Below are positions 48,783 through 58,197 of a DNA stretch of 64,000 bases, in pieces. Position 1 is the first letter of the stretch. The number at the start of each line of letters is the position of its first letter. The notes beneath the pieces were generated by a model, which saw nothing but the letters and a program-made list of their open reading frames with translations, was not told the origin of the DNA and made no database searches. The position numbers were made by a program, and so were the translations under genes. Origin of the DNA: Acidimicrobiia bacterium (GTDB lineage: Bacteria; Acidobacteriota; Terriglobia; Bryobacterales; Bryobacteraceae); assembly GCA_016871315.1 (NCBI GenBank), contig VFZE01000011.1:61747-125746 (forward strand), read 5' to 3'.

Positions 48783-49088
48783 ATGAGCGTATGGGCCAGC
48801 CGATTTACCGATCATCCCATTTTGACAGGCCGTGAGGGGGAGCTGATTTCCCTGCGATTGGCCGTGGAGCCAAGGCTTTTGGAGGAGTTACTGGAGAGCC
48901 TGGCGGCACTATCCTTCCCTGTTAACCCCAACATAGAACACAAGTTCGGTGAGAAGCCGGAGGCTGTGGTGGAGTTTCCGGCCTACGAGGAGCAGCTTAA
49001 AGAGGTGCGTACGGCGCTGCACCGGGCTGGTCTGGGGGCGTCTGAGCTGACGGTGCGGCCGATGCTGGGGGAGTTGCGAAAGGGATGA
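48783..49088 (+). CDS. Small protein of unknown function behind the structured leader
   Basis: A 101-residue protein with GGAG a few bases ahead of ATG 48783. It reads ELISLRLAVEPRLLEELLESL, FPVNPNIEH, AVVEFPAYEEQLKEVRTALHRAGL: alternating strands and helices suggest a ferredoxin-like, ACT-sized domain with PNIEH as a possible ligand or metal loop. I do not recognise the family. Its stop overlaps the ATG of the next small gene, and the pair stands behind an attenuator-type leader. Confidence 0.7.
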   Translation: MSVWASRFTDHPILTGREGELISLRLAVEPRLLEELLESLAALSFPVNPNIEHKFGEKPEAVVEFPAYEEQLKEVRTALHRAGLGASELTVRPMLGELRKG

Positions 49089-49249
49089 ATGAACTCGAGA
49101 AACAGAACAAGGCGGGAGAGGCCGACGGTGGCGGCCGCAAGAGCAACGGTTTGGGACGGCTTACGGGCACGTGGAGCGAGGAAGAGTTTCGAGAGTTTGA
49201 GGAGAACATGGAACATTTTTCTGAACTCGATGATCTGACCGCTCCTTGA
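49085..49249 (+). CDS. Very small acidic protein with an antitoxin-like tail
   Basis: A 54-codon frame overlapping the previous stop as ATGA, so it is translationally coupled. After a charged start (NELEKQNKAGEAD) it ends with LTGTWSEEEFREFEENMEHF and SELDDL, much like the GTWSEEE...F tails of VapB-type antitoxins. No PIN or other toxin gene follows; the next gene is on the other strand 15 bases away. It may instead be a modulator of the 101-residue protein. The call rests on that tail and on the coupling. Confidence 0.5.
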   Translation: MNELEKQNKAGEADGGGRKSNGLGRLTGTWSEEEFREFEENMEHFSELDDLTAP

Positions 49250-49263
49250 CAGTCGCGGCTCGG

Positions 49264-50649
49264 TTACGGGTTGGGTGGATTTAGGCGGGAGATTCGCATG
49301 CCACGGGTGGTTGGCAGAGTTCGGTAGGATGCGAGCCACGGCAGCAGATCCTGGAAGACCGTTATGCGCAGGGCGGGGTTGTAGGGGCCGAGGCCGTCGG
49401 CGATGAAGGTGGGGCGGGTTTTGAGGAGGAGGCGGCGGTTGGAGGCGGCGAGCCCGGGGGCGGTGGGGGTGTTGTTTGTCAGGTGGCGGTCGGCGATGAC
49501 GCCGGTGAGGGGTTGGGAGTCGAGAAACGGCGTGGCGGCGGGGAGGCGTGTGTAGACGTAGAGGTCGGGACGGTAACCCCAGACGAGCAGGGTGTCGCCG
49601 GGGCGCACGTGTTGTTGGATGATCGCTGCGGCTTGGCGCGAGTCGCGGTTCATGGCGGTGTCGGCCCAGGTTGGATCGTTGGCGGTGAAGTAGCGGGGGG
49701 CGAATCGGGCAAGAGGGACGAGCAGCAGTGCGGCGGCGGCGAGAGCTTGCTTGCGCGGCAGGAGGGCGAGGCCGCGGGCACCGGCCAGCGTGAGAGCGGG
49801 CAGCATAAGGAAATAGTAGCGGGGGAAGAAGCGCCATCCGGCAGCGACACCGGCGAGGCAGATGGCGAGCCACAACAGCAACCAGCGATCGTCGCGATTG
49901 CGGATGAGCAGCCAGAGGCCGGGGAGCAAGGCGGCGTGGAAACCAAGCCAGCCGGCAGTACGTTTGAGGCCGAGCAGGAGCGGGTCATCGAGGAACGTGT
50001 CGGCGGCGTAGCGGAGACCCCAGAGCCAGACTTGTTGCCGGTAGCCTTCCAGCATTCCGAATGCGGCAAGCAAGCCGAGCGATGCGAGGGAGGCGAGAAG
50101 GAAGGTTCCAAGAAAAGCGGGCAGGCGGCGGCGCAGAAGAAAAGCGCAGATGGCGATGACGAAGACGGCCTTGGTGTGGAGGAGCAGGGCGGCGGCGCAG
50201 AGCAGGCCGGCGAGGACCGGGGAAGCGGTGAAGGCCATCCAGACGGCGGCGATGTGGGGCGCGACTAAGAGCATGTCGGGCGCGAGCGCGATGACGGCGG
50301 AGGGTGTGTCAAAGGTGAGGAAGAAGGCGAGCAGAATCGCGGCGGTCGAGGCTTCGCGCGGGCTCCAGAGTTCCAGGGCGAAGCGATGGAGCAGCCAGCA
50401 GCAGAGAAGAATGAAGAGCGTTCCGGCGAGGCGCAGCGGCCAACCGTCGTAGCCGCCCCACAGCAGGTAAAGGAACGCGGAGAGCGGGGGTTTATCGAAG
50501 AAGAAGTCGCGGTAGGGGAGCTTGCCGTGGAGGATTTGGATGGCGGCGGCGGCGGGGTAGCATTCCTCCACCCAGAGAATCCGCAAGTGGGCGAGGCGCG
50601 AGGCGAAAATGCCGGCGGCGAGCAGCGCCCAACCCGTGCGCGCGTTCAT
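49264..50649 (-). CDS. Membrane glycosyltransferase, GT39/ArnT-like
   Basis: A 461-residue protein with about ten hydrophobic helices. The N-terminal loop WVEECYPAAAAIQILHG, then KLPYRDFFFDKPPLSAFLYLL, corresponds to the first extracytoplasmic loop of PMT/ArnT enzymes, where an acidic pair (here Glu-Glu in place of Asp-Glu) is catalytic. Such enzymes transfer sugar from a polyprenyl-phosphate donor to protein or lipid in the periplasm. It overlaps galU by four bases, which fits a role in sugar polymer or glycolipid synthesis. Confidence 0.78.
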   Translation of the reverse strand: MNARTGWALLAAGIFASRLAHLRILWVEECYPAAAAIQILHGKLPYRDFFFDKPPLSAFLYLLWGGYDGWPLRLAGTLFILLCCWLLHRFALELWSPREASTAAILLAFFLTFDTPSAVIALAPDMLLVAPHIAAVWMAFTASPVLAGLLCAAALLLHTKAVFVIAICAFLLRRRLPAFLGTFLLASLASLGLLAAFGMLEGYRQQVWLWGLRYAADTFLDDPLLLGLKRTAGWLGFHAALLPGLWLLIRNRDDRWLLLWLAICLAGVAAGWRFFPRYYFLMLPALTLAGARGLALLPRKQALAAAALLLVPLARFAPRYFTANDPTWADTAMNRDSRQAAAIIQQHVRPGDTLLVWGYRPDLYVYTRLPAATPFLDSQPLTGVIADRHLTNNTPTAPGLAASNRRLLLKTRPTFIADGLGPYNPALRITVFQDLLPWLASYRTLPTTRGMRISRLNPPNP

Positions 50650-51530
50650 GGCTGTTTGAGCAGTTTCAAGAGAACATCGCGGAAGGCGGCGCCGTGGAGC
50701 GGGTCGGCGAGGGCGAACTCGACGAAGGTTTCAAAGTAGCTGGGGAAGTTGCCGATGTCGTAGCGCTTTTCCGCGGCGGCGAGTTTGACGGCCAGTACGC
50801 GTTTGCCGCTCTGGCAAAGTTTGCGCATGGCGTCTGTGAGCTGGATTTCGCCGTGCTTGCCGGGCGTGGTTTCGCGGATGAGTCCGAAGATGAGCGGCGA
50901 GAAGACGTAGCGGCCGGCGATGGCGAGATTGCTGGGGGCCAGCGCGGCGGGCGGCTTTTCGATCAAGTCCTTGACGAACATCCAGTCGCCGGCGGACTCC
51001 GCCGGATGGACGACGCCGTAGTGGCTGACCTCCTCCGGCGGCACCTCTTCGACGGCGACGACGCAATCGGCGTTGTGCGCCTCAAACAGGTGCATCATGC
51101 GGGAGAGGCACTGGGAGCGGGCGTGGATGCCGAGGATGGAGTCGCCGAGGGCGACGGCGAAGGGCTGATCGCCGGCGAAGTTCTCTCCGCACAAGATGGC
51201 GTCGCCGAGGCCTTTCTGCTCGCGCTGGCGGGTGTAGAAGAAGTGCGCTTTCAGGTCTTCGAACTGGACCTCCTGGAGCAGATCCTTCTTGTTGTTGGTC
51301 TGAAGGAGGCGGTAGAGCTCGGGGTCGGAGTCGAAGTGATTTTCGATGGAAGACTTGTTGCGGCCGGTGACAAACAGGATGTCTGTGAGGCCGTTGGCGA
51401 CAAGCTCTTCGGCGACGTACTGCACGACGGGCTTCCGGGCTATTGGAAGCATCTCTTTGGGCTGGGACTTGGTTGCGGGAAGAAGCCGGGTGCCCAACCC
51501 GGCGACGGGAACGATTGCGCTCCGAATCAC
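50646..51530 (-). CDS. galU: UTP-glucose-1-phosphate uridylyltransferase
   Basis: GalU makes UDP-glucose for surface polysaccharides. The 294-residue protein has the nucleotide loop VPVAGLGTRLLPATKSQPKE (about 7-26), LPIARKPVVQYVAEE, the sugar-binding ALGDSILG and GKHGEIQLTDAM, in the family order. Start ATG 51530 gives the standard N-terminus. It is divergent from the rluD-like gene and cotranscribed with the GT39 gene. Confidence 0.95.
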   Translation of the reverse strand: MIRSAIVPVAGLGTRLLPATKSQPKEMLPIARKPVVQYVAEELVANGLTDILFVTGRNKSSIENHFDSDPELYRLLQTNNKKDLLQEVQFEDLKAHFFYTRQREQKGLGDAILCGENFAGDQPFAVALGDSILGIHARSQCLSRMMHLFEAHNADCVVAVEEVPPEEVSHYGVVHPAESAGDWMFVKDLIEKPPAALAPSNLAIAGRYVFSPLIFGLIRETTPGKHGEIQLTDAMRKLCQSGKRVLAVKLAAAEKRYDIGNFPSYFETFVEFALADPLHGAAFRDVLLKLLKQP

Positions 51531-51579
51531 CTAACGAATATATCGCGGCGGCGGGCCAGGGCAGGGGAGAATAGGAGGC

Positions 51580-52485
51580 TTGGAAGGCAGGATTCAACTC
51601 GAGGCGACAGCCGCCGATGCGGGCAAGCGGCTGGACCACTGGCTCCAGGAGCGGCTGGCGGAATACAGCCGGTCGCGCTTGCAGAGCTGGATCAAGGCGG
51701 GGCGCGTACGCGTTGAGGGCGCGGAGGTGAAGGCGTCGCAAATTCTGCGCGGTGGCGAGCGTGTGGAGGTGGAGCCGGCGGCGCTGCCGTCGCTGAAGGC
51801 GTTTCCCGAAGACTTGCCGGTGAAAGTGCTGTATGAGGATGCCGACGTGGTGGCGGTGGACAAGCCGGCGGGGATGGTGGTGCATGCGGGGGCTGGACGC
51901 CATGCGGGCACCCTGGTGAACGCGCTGCTGAACCGTTTCGCGAAACTGTCTGAGGCGGGCGGAGGAGAGCGGCCGGGGATCGTGCACCGGCTGGATCGCG
52001 ACACGAGCGGCGTGTTGCTGGTTGCGCGGCATGATGCGGCGCACCGTTCGCTGGCCGAACAGTTCGCCAGGCGCGAGGTGGAGAAGATCTACCTGACGCT
52101 AGTGCACGGCAAGGTCAAACGCGAGCACGGCATGATCGATAAACCGGTTGCGCGCGATCCGGTGCGGCGCACGCGCATGACGGCGCGGACGGGGCGCGGG
52201 CGGAAGGCGCTGACCGAGTATCGCGTGCTGCGGCGCGGGGAGCGGATGACGTATCTCGAGATCCGGCTGCACACCGGGCGCACGCATCAGATCCGCGTGC
52301 ACATGGCGAGCCTGGGACATCCGGTGGCGGGCGATACGTTGTACGGCGCCCCGGGCGGGGTGATGGAGCGGACCTTTTTGCATGCGCACCGGATCGCGTT
52401 CCGGAGCCCGTCGGGTGGGCAGCGGGTGGAGGTGGTATCGCCGCTGCCGGCGGATCTTGAGGCGCACCTGGAAGGGCTCCTATAA
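51580..52485 (+). CDS. RluA/RluD-family pseudouridine synthase
   Basis: A 301-residue RNA pseudouridine synthase with an N-terminal S4 domain (about 8-65, KRLDHWLQERLAEYSRSRLQ) and a catalytic domain with VDKPAGMVVHAG, HRLDRDTSGVLLVAR holding the catalytic aspartate, and LHTGRTHQIRVH. S4 plus this core is the RluD-type layout for 23S rRNA helix 69, but the exact uridines cannot be told. The frame opens at TTG 51580 directly behind AGGAGG; no better start is seen. The end of the gene carries the promoter of the next one. Confidence 0.9.
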   Translation: MEGRIQLEATAADAGKRLDHWLQERLAEYSRSRLQSWIKAGRVRVEGAEVKASQILRGGERVEVEPAALPSLKAFPEDLPVKVLYEDADVVAVDKPAGMVVHAGAGRHAGTLVNALLNRFAKLSEAGGGERPGIVHRLDRDTSGVLLVARHDAAHRSLAEQFARREVEKIYLTLVHGKVKREHGMIDKPVARDPVRRTRMTARTGRGRKALTEYRVLRRGERMTYLEIRLHTGRTHQIRVHMASLGHPVAGDTLYGAPGGVMERTFLHAHRIAFRSPSGGQRVEVVSPLPADLEAHLEGLL

Positions 52486-52486
52486 T
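52457..52486 (+). promoter_or_regulatory. Promoter for the VWFA-protein gene
   Basis: TTGAGG at 52457-52462 and TATAAT at 52481-52486 with an 18-base spacer, lying across the last codons of the pseudouridine synthase. The predicted start would be 8-12 bases before the ATG at 52503, which also has an AGAGG site. Confidence 0.6.
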
Positions 52487-52502
52487 CGAGTTAGAGGTAT
52501 CC

Positions 52503-53459
52503 ATGAGACTCATTGCCGTAGTCCTCGCCGTTGTGTCCGCGATTCCCAACGTGGCGTGGGGCGAACAGCCCGTGCAGCGGAACCAGCAACCGGCGCAGCA
52601 GGTGGCGGAAGTGGATGACGAGTCGACTCGTATCCGGCTGGACGTGACGCGCGTCAACATGCTGTTCACGGTCACCGATAAGCGCGGCCGGTTCATCACC
52701 GACCTGGACAAGGATTCGTTCCAGATTTTCGAGGGCAAGGCGCAGCAGAAGATTCTCGAGTTCACCGCGGAAAGCGATCTTCCGCTGCGGCTGGCGATTC
52801 TGATCGATACCAGCAACAGCGTGCGCGACCGCTTCCGCTTCCAGCAGGAGGCGGCGATCGAGTTCATCCGCAGCGTCATGCGGCCGCACCAGGACAAGGC
52901 GGTGGTGTTCAGCTTCGATACGCAGGCGAACCTTGTTGCGGACCTGACGGAGAATATTTCAAAGCTCGAGAATTCGATCCGCGACCTGCGGCCGGGCGGC
53001 GGCACGTCGCTGTACGATGCGGTGTTCACGGCCTGCCGCGACAAGCTGGCGCGGGATCAGCCGCGGCACAAGTTCCGCCGCGCGATGATCGTGCTGACCG
53101 ATGGGGAGGACAACCAGAGCCGCTACACGCGCGACCAGGCGCTGGAGATGGCGCACAAGTCCGATGTGGTGATTTATTCGATCTCAACCAACATCACCCG
53201 CGTGCAGACCAACGGTGACAAGGTGCTGCGCTACTACGCGGAGGAGACCGGCGGGCTGGTCTTTTTCCCGTTCAAGGTGGAGGACCTGGCGCAGTCGTTT
53301 GAGAACATCGCCAACGAGATGCGGCACCAGTACAACATCCTGTACCGTCCGGAGCCGTTGCGGACCGACGGACAGTATCACGAAGTGGAGCTGCGAGTGA
53401 AGGGCCGGCGGGATTTCGTGGTTCGCGCGCGGAAGGGGTACTACGCGCCGAGGATGTAG
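52503..53459 (+). CDS. VWFA-related protein of the acidobacterial type
   Basis: A 318-residue exported protein: signal peptide about 1-20 (LIAVVLAVVSAIPNVAWG), a beta-sandwich region about 35-85 (VTDKRGRFITDLDKDSFQIF), then a von Willebrand A domain with the MIDAS metal motif DTSNSVRDRF (about 97-106), GTSLYDAVFTAC and MIVLTDGEDN. MIDAS proteins bind partners through a divalent metal. This family is strongly expanded in Acidobacteria and its partners are unknown. The pair with the M14 peptidase gene 79 bases later may be coincidental. Confidence 0.9.
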   Translation: MRLIAVVLAVVSAIPNVAWGEQPVQRNQQPAQQVAEVDDESTRIRLDVTRVNMLFTVTDKRGRFITDLDKDSFQIFEGKAQQKILEFTAESDLPLRLAILIDTSNSVRDRFRFQQEAAIEFIRSVMRPHQDKAVVFSFDTQANLVADLTENISKLENSIRDLRPGGGTSLYDAVFTACRDKLARDQPRHKFRRAMIVLTDGEDNQSRYTRDQALEMAHKSDVVIYSISTNITRVQTNGDKVLRYYAEETGGLVFFPFKVEDLAQSFENIANEMRHQYNILYRPEPLRTDGQYHEVELRVKGRRDFVVRARKGYYAPRM

Positions 53460-53538
53460 AGGGGCGGGTTACAGAGAGCGTCGGTCGAAACGGGTTGGGT
53501 GTATACTTTCCGGGTCCGAAGCCTCCAGGAGGTCTCTC

Positions 53539-56115
53539 ATGATTCGTGGAATGACCCCGCTGTTTGCTGCTTTAGTCCTGCTCCATCCCATGGCGAGCGC
53601 ACAGGTCACGCCGCCGGAGAAGTTCTTTGGGTTCCAGCTCGGCGCGGACCGGAAGATGGCGCGGTGGGACAAGATTGTCGAGTACTTCTCGCTGCTCGAA
53701 AAACAGGGCAGCGGCAGGATGAAGGTGGTCAACATGGGGCCGAGCACGATGGGTAATCCGTTCCTGGTTGCCTACATCTCCTCCCCGGCGAACCTTTCGA
53801 AGCTCGAGCGGCTGCGGGAGGTGAATGCGGCGATCAGCGATCCGCGCGGGCGAACGGAGGCGGAGATACGGAAACTGATCGGGGAAGGCAAGGCGGTGAT
53901 GGTGCAAACGATGAGCCTGCACGCCACAGAGATCGGCGGATCACAGATGGCCCCGGAACTGGCTTACGATCTGCTGTCGGCGAATGACGAGGACACGCGG
54001 CGGATTCTGGATGGCGTGATCTTCCTGATGGTGCCGTCCTTCAATCCCGATGGGCAGATCATGGTGACCGATTATTACCGGAAGACGCTCGGCAGCGAAT
54101 ATGAGGGATCGAATCTGCCGTGGCTCTATCACAAGTACGCAGGTCACGATAATAACCGCGACGCGTTTCAGACGAACCTTGTTGAGTCGCAATACCTGGC
54201 GAAGATCATGTTCCGCGAGTGGATCCCGCAGGCATACGTCGATCATCACCATATGGGAAGCTACGGCGCGCGCATTTCGATACCGCCCTACGCCGAGCCG
54301 ATCCGGCCGCATGGCGATCCGCTGGTCTGGCGCGAGATGGCATGGTATGGCGCGCACATGGCCTACAAGGCCGAGGAGGCGGATCTATCGGGGGTGATCG
54401 GCGCGGCGATCTATTCCGGCTGGGGCCACTTTGGATTTCACTGGATCACTCCGTTCCACAACATCGCGGGAATGCTGACGGAGTCAGCGAGCGCGCGGCT
54501 GGCGACGCCGCTCTACATACACCCGCAGCAGCTACGCGGCGGCGCGCGGGCGATGCCGGACTACAACGCGCAGACCACGTTTCCCAATCCGTGGCCGGGC
54601 GGCTGGTGGCGGCTGCGCGATATCGTCGAGCGGCAGAAGGTGACGGCCTGGGCGCTGCTGGACCTTGCGGCTCGCAACCGGGAAACGGTGTTGTGGAACG
54701 CGTATCTGAAAGCCAAGCGGCAGACGGACCGCGGCGCGCAGGGCAAGCCGGCGGCCTACGTCATCCCGGCGATGCAGCATGACCGGCTCACCGCGATCAA
54801 GCTGGTGAACAAACTGCTGGTGCAGGGTGTGGAGGTGCAGCGGGCGGGCAAAGCCTTTGCGTCATCGCAGGGCATGAGCTATCCGGAAGGTTCCTATGTG
54901 GTGCCGATGGCACAGCCGAAGATGGGGCTGATCCGGTATTTGCTGGGCCGCACCTACTATCCCGACAATGAATGGACGCGGGACGGCGATGGCACGCCGA
55001 TCCGGCCTTACGACATGGCGGCCGATACGATGTTCGAGTTCATGGGGGTGAGGGTTGACGCGTTGGATGAGGCGATAAACGGCGCCAGCCTGGCGAAGGT
55101 TGGCTCAGCGGTGGAGCCGCAGGGGCGCGTGACGAGAGGCTCGGCGGGCTATTGGTTCGACGGGAGGCTCAACGGTAGTTTCCGGGTGGTGAACTGGTTG
55201 CTCGAGAGAGCGATTCCGGTGCGTCGTGTTCACCAAGCGGCGCATGGTTTGCGGCCCGGTGACTTCATCGTGGCTGCGGGTGCCGAGTCCGCGCTGGCAG
55301 GGATCGCCAAGGAGACCGGCGTGGATTTCCAGGCGCTGAACGCGGATGCAAGCGCGTCGTCGCGGCAGGTGAACCGGCAACGCGTGGCGATGTATCAGCG
55401 GTACCGCGGCGGCAACATGGATGAAGGGTGGACTCGTCTGCTGCTGGAGCAGTTTGGCTTTCCATATACCTCGCTTGCCGCGGAGGAGGTCAAGAAGGGT
55501 GGGCTGAGGGACCGCTATGACGCCATCATTCTTCCCGACGACGGCACCAACACCATCATGGGCGAGCAGGCCGAATCGCGCGGCGGCGAGCGGCGCCCGC
55601 CGGAGAGCTACCCGCCCGAGTACCGCGGCGGCATCGGCAACGATGGACTGAAGGCGCTCACCGAGTTCCTTGAGAAGGGCGGTACGGTGGTGGCGCTGGG
55701 CGCAGCCAGCAACTTCGCCATCGAGAAGCTGGGTTTGCAGGTCCGCAACGTGGTCAGCAACGCAAATCCGAAAGAGTATTTCTGCCCGGGTTCGACTCTG
55801 CGCGTCGAGTTCGAAAGGGGTAGTGCGTTTGCCTACGGCATGCCTGAGGAAGGGCTGATCGTCCAGTTGGCCAACAGCCCCGTGTTCGAGATCCTGCCCA
55901 GCGGCAAGAACGACGATTACGAGGTGGTGGTGCGTTTCGCGGACCGGGATCTGCTCGAGAGCGGCTGGCTGATCGGCGAACAACGGATCGCCAAGAAGGC
56001 GGCGATGGTGGCTGCGAAAGTAGGCGGCGGGCGGGTGGTGATGATCGGATTCCGGACACAGCACCGGGCACAGACTCACGGCACGTTCAAGCTGCTGTTC
56101 AATGCGCTGATGTGA
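53539..56115 (+). CDS. Secreted M14-family zinc carboxypeptidase
   Basis: An 858-residue exported peptidase; AGGAGG stands six bases before ATG 53539 and a TATACT box at 53502-53507 may be its promoter. The signal peptide ends MASAQ. The catalytic domain at about 25-330 has SLHATEIGG (zinc His and Glu), the arginine in HDNNRDAFQ and the third ligand in YVDHHHMGS. The remaining 500 residues form a second domain with class I amidotransferase-like strands (YDAIILPDDG, LTEFLEKGGTVVALG). It probably trims peptides in the periplasm or outside. Confidence 0.9.
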   Translation: MIRGMTPLFAALVLLHPMASAQVTPPEKFFGFQLGADRKMARWDKIVEYFSLLEKQGSGRMKVVNMGPSTMGNPFLVAYISSPANLSKLERLREVNAAISDPRGRTEAEIRKLIGEGKAVMVQTMSLHATEIGGSQMAPELAYDLLSANDEDTRRILDGVIFLMVPSFNPDGQIMVTDYYRKTLGSEYEGSNLPWLYHKYAGHDNNRDAFQTNLVESQYLAKIMFREWIPQAYVDHHHMGSYGARISIPPYAEPIRPHGDPLVWREMAWYGAHMAYKAEEADLSGVIGAAIYSGWGHFGFHWITPFHNIAGMLTESASARLATPLYIHPQQLRGGARAMPDYNAQTTFPNPWPGGWWRLRDIVERQKVTAWALLDLAARNRETVLWNAYLKAKRQTDRGAQGKPAAYVIPAMQHDRLTAIKLVNKLLVQGVEVQRAGKAFASSQGMSYPEGSYVVPMAQPKMGLIRYLLGRTYYPDNEWTRDGDGTPIRPYDMAADTMFEFMGVRVDALDEAINGASLAKVGSAVEPQGRVTRGSAGYWFDGRLNGSFRVVNWLLERAIPVRRVHQAAHGLRPGDFIVAAGAESALAGIAKETGVDFQALNADASASSRQVNRQRVAMYQRYRGGNMDEGWTRLLLEQFGFPYTSLAAEEVKKGGLRDRYDAIILPDDGTNTIMGEQAESRGGERRPPESYPPEYRGGIGNDGLKALTEFLEKGGTVVALGAASNFAIEKLGLQVRNVVSNANPKEYFCPGSTLRVEFERGSAFAYGMPEEGLIVQLANSPVFEILPSGKNDDYEVVVRFADRDLLESGWLIGEQRIAKKAAMVAAKVGGGRVVMIGFRTQHRAQTHGTFKLLFNALM

Positions 56116-56145
56116 TGCCTGCACGTTATGCTATCATGCAGGCAT
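56115..56145. promoter_or_regulatory. Operator-like inverted repeat at the antitoxin start
   Basis: ATGCCTGCA (56115-56123) and TGCAGGCAT (56137-56145) form a perfect 9-bp dyad with a 13-base centre; the right arm includes the first two bases of the antitoxin ATG. Ribbon-helix-helix antitoxins of the FitA type bind dyads of this kind to repress their own operon. Confidence 0.65.
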
Positions 56146-56398
56146 GAAGGAGCAGGCAGAGAAGATTCAATACACCATCAGGGGCATTCCGCCTGAGGTG
56201 GACCGTGCACTGCGCAGAAAAGCCGCCCAACGCAACCGGAGCCTCAACCAGATCATTGTCGAAGAGTTGACAGCAGCCACTACAGGCTCTCGAAAGCGCG
56301 CCGACTTCCATGACCTGGCCGGCCGATGGACGCCAGACCCGTCATTGGATGAGATCATTCAAAGCCAGCGGCAAATCGATCCGGATAAGTGGAAGTGA
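56144..56398 (+). CDS. FitA/Arc-type ribbon-helix-helix antitoxin
   Basis: An 84-residue antitoxin. Residues 7-45 are the DNA-binding ribbon-helix-helix (IQYTIRGIPPEVDRALRRKA, then NRSLNQIIVEEL) in the FitA pattern, and the tail FHDLAGRWTPDPSLDEIIQ is the toxin-binding segment. It overlaps the toxin start by 10 bases, the normal translational coupling. The dyad across its start codon fits autoregulation. Confidence 0.88.
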   Translation: MKEQAEKIQYTIRGIPPEVDRALRRKAAQRNRSLNQIIVEELTAATTGSRKRADFHDLAGRWTPDPSLDEIIQSQRQIDPDKWK

Positions 56399-56778
56399 GA
56401 ATCGCGCTCGACACCAACCGCATCACCGATCTCTTCCGCGGTGATGAGGATCTGGCAGAGCTGTTGGGCACGATGGAAGAAGTCTGGATTCCGCTGATCG
56501 TTCTGGGGGAACTGAAGGCCGGTTTTCATGGCGGCTCCCAGGCGCGCCGGAACGGAGCTTTGCTGGTCAAGCTGCTGGGGAAACCTACGGTAGGCGTCTT
56601 GCTGCCCGGCCGCGAAACGGTGGAGCACTACGCTCGGCTTTTCGTTCAACTGAAGCGGGCAGGAACTCCGATTCCCGATAACGATCTGTGGATTGCGGCG
56701 CTGGTTCTGGAACACGACCTCACTCTGATTACGCGCGACCACCACTTCGCGCGCATCCCCCAGTTGCTGCGTGGGTAG
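56389..56778 (+). CDS. PIN-domain ribonuclease toxin (VapC/FitB type)
   Basis: A 129-residue PIN nuclease that would cleave tRNA or mRNA when free of the antitoxin. The acidic site is intact: IALDTNRITDLF (first Asp), VLGELKAGF (Glu), DNDLWIAALVLEHD (Asp) and LITRDHHF (Asp). GTG 56389 or GTG 56395 is the start; the first is taken. In contrast to the decayed pair at 18459-18857 this module is complete. Confidence 0.9.
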   Translation: MEVRIALDTNRITDLFRGDEDLAELLGTMEEVWIPLIVLGELKAGFHGGSQARRNGALLVKLLGKPTVGVLLPGRETVEHYARLFVQLKRAGTPIPDNDLWIAALVLEHDLTLITRDHHFARIPQLLRG

Positions 56779-56794
56779 AAAGCGACCCCTCCCA

Positions 56795-56821
56795 TTGACA
56801 AGCGTCCCGGTCCGGTATAAT
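56795..56821 (+). promoter_or_regulatory. recA-1 promoter, close to the start codon
   Basis: A consensus TTGACA at 56795-56800 and TATAAT at 56816-56821, spaced 15 bases. The start point would fall about 56827-56829, right at the ATG at 56830, and no ribosome-binding site intervenes, so the mRNA should be leaderless or nearly so. I do not see a LexA-type box. Confidence 0.65.
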
Positions 56822-56829
56822 CGAATTCC

Positions 56830-57897
<1,068 letters not shown>

Positions 57898-57922
57898 CTT
57901 GCGCGCAGCAGAGGAAATCACG

Positions 57923-58126
57923 ATGCTTTCTGTGGTTGCGCTCCTGGAGGACCTGCCCGAGCACGGCTTGGTGCGCGGTCAGGTTGGGACCGTAATTGAG
58001 GACTTGGCTCCGGGAGTCTACGAGGTCGAGTTCTGCGATGACGAAGGCCGAACGTACGCAATGGCATCCTTGAAGACGAGTCAGCTCTTACGGTTGCATC
58101 ACGAGCCTGCCCACGAGGCCGCCTAA
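57923..58126 (+). CDS. DUF4926-type small protein
   Basis: A 67-residue protein reading [25 protein letters not shown], then [20 protein letters not shown]: a small SH3-like beta barrel matching DUF4926. Such genes are usually scattered, and some lie beside other small unknown genes in toxin-antitoxin-like pairs. Here it stands between the two recA genes on the same strand, 25 bases after the first stop and 71 before the second start. A link to recombination is unproven. Confidence 0.75.
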   Translation: MLSVVALLEDLPEHGLVRGQVGTVIEDLAPGVYEVEFCDDEGRTYAMASLKTSQLLRLHHEPAHEAA

Positions 58127-58197
58127 CTAATGTGGATTCCCTGAGAATCCCGCTGTCCTCCCGCCACCAAGTAGACGCAAGCAAAGGGAGGTGTCTC

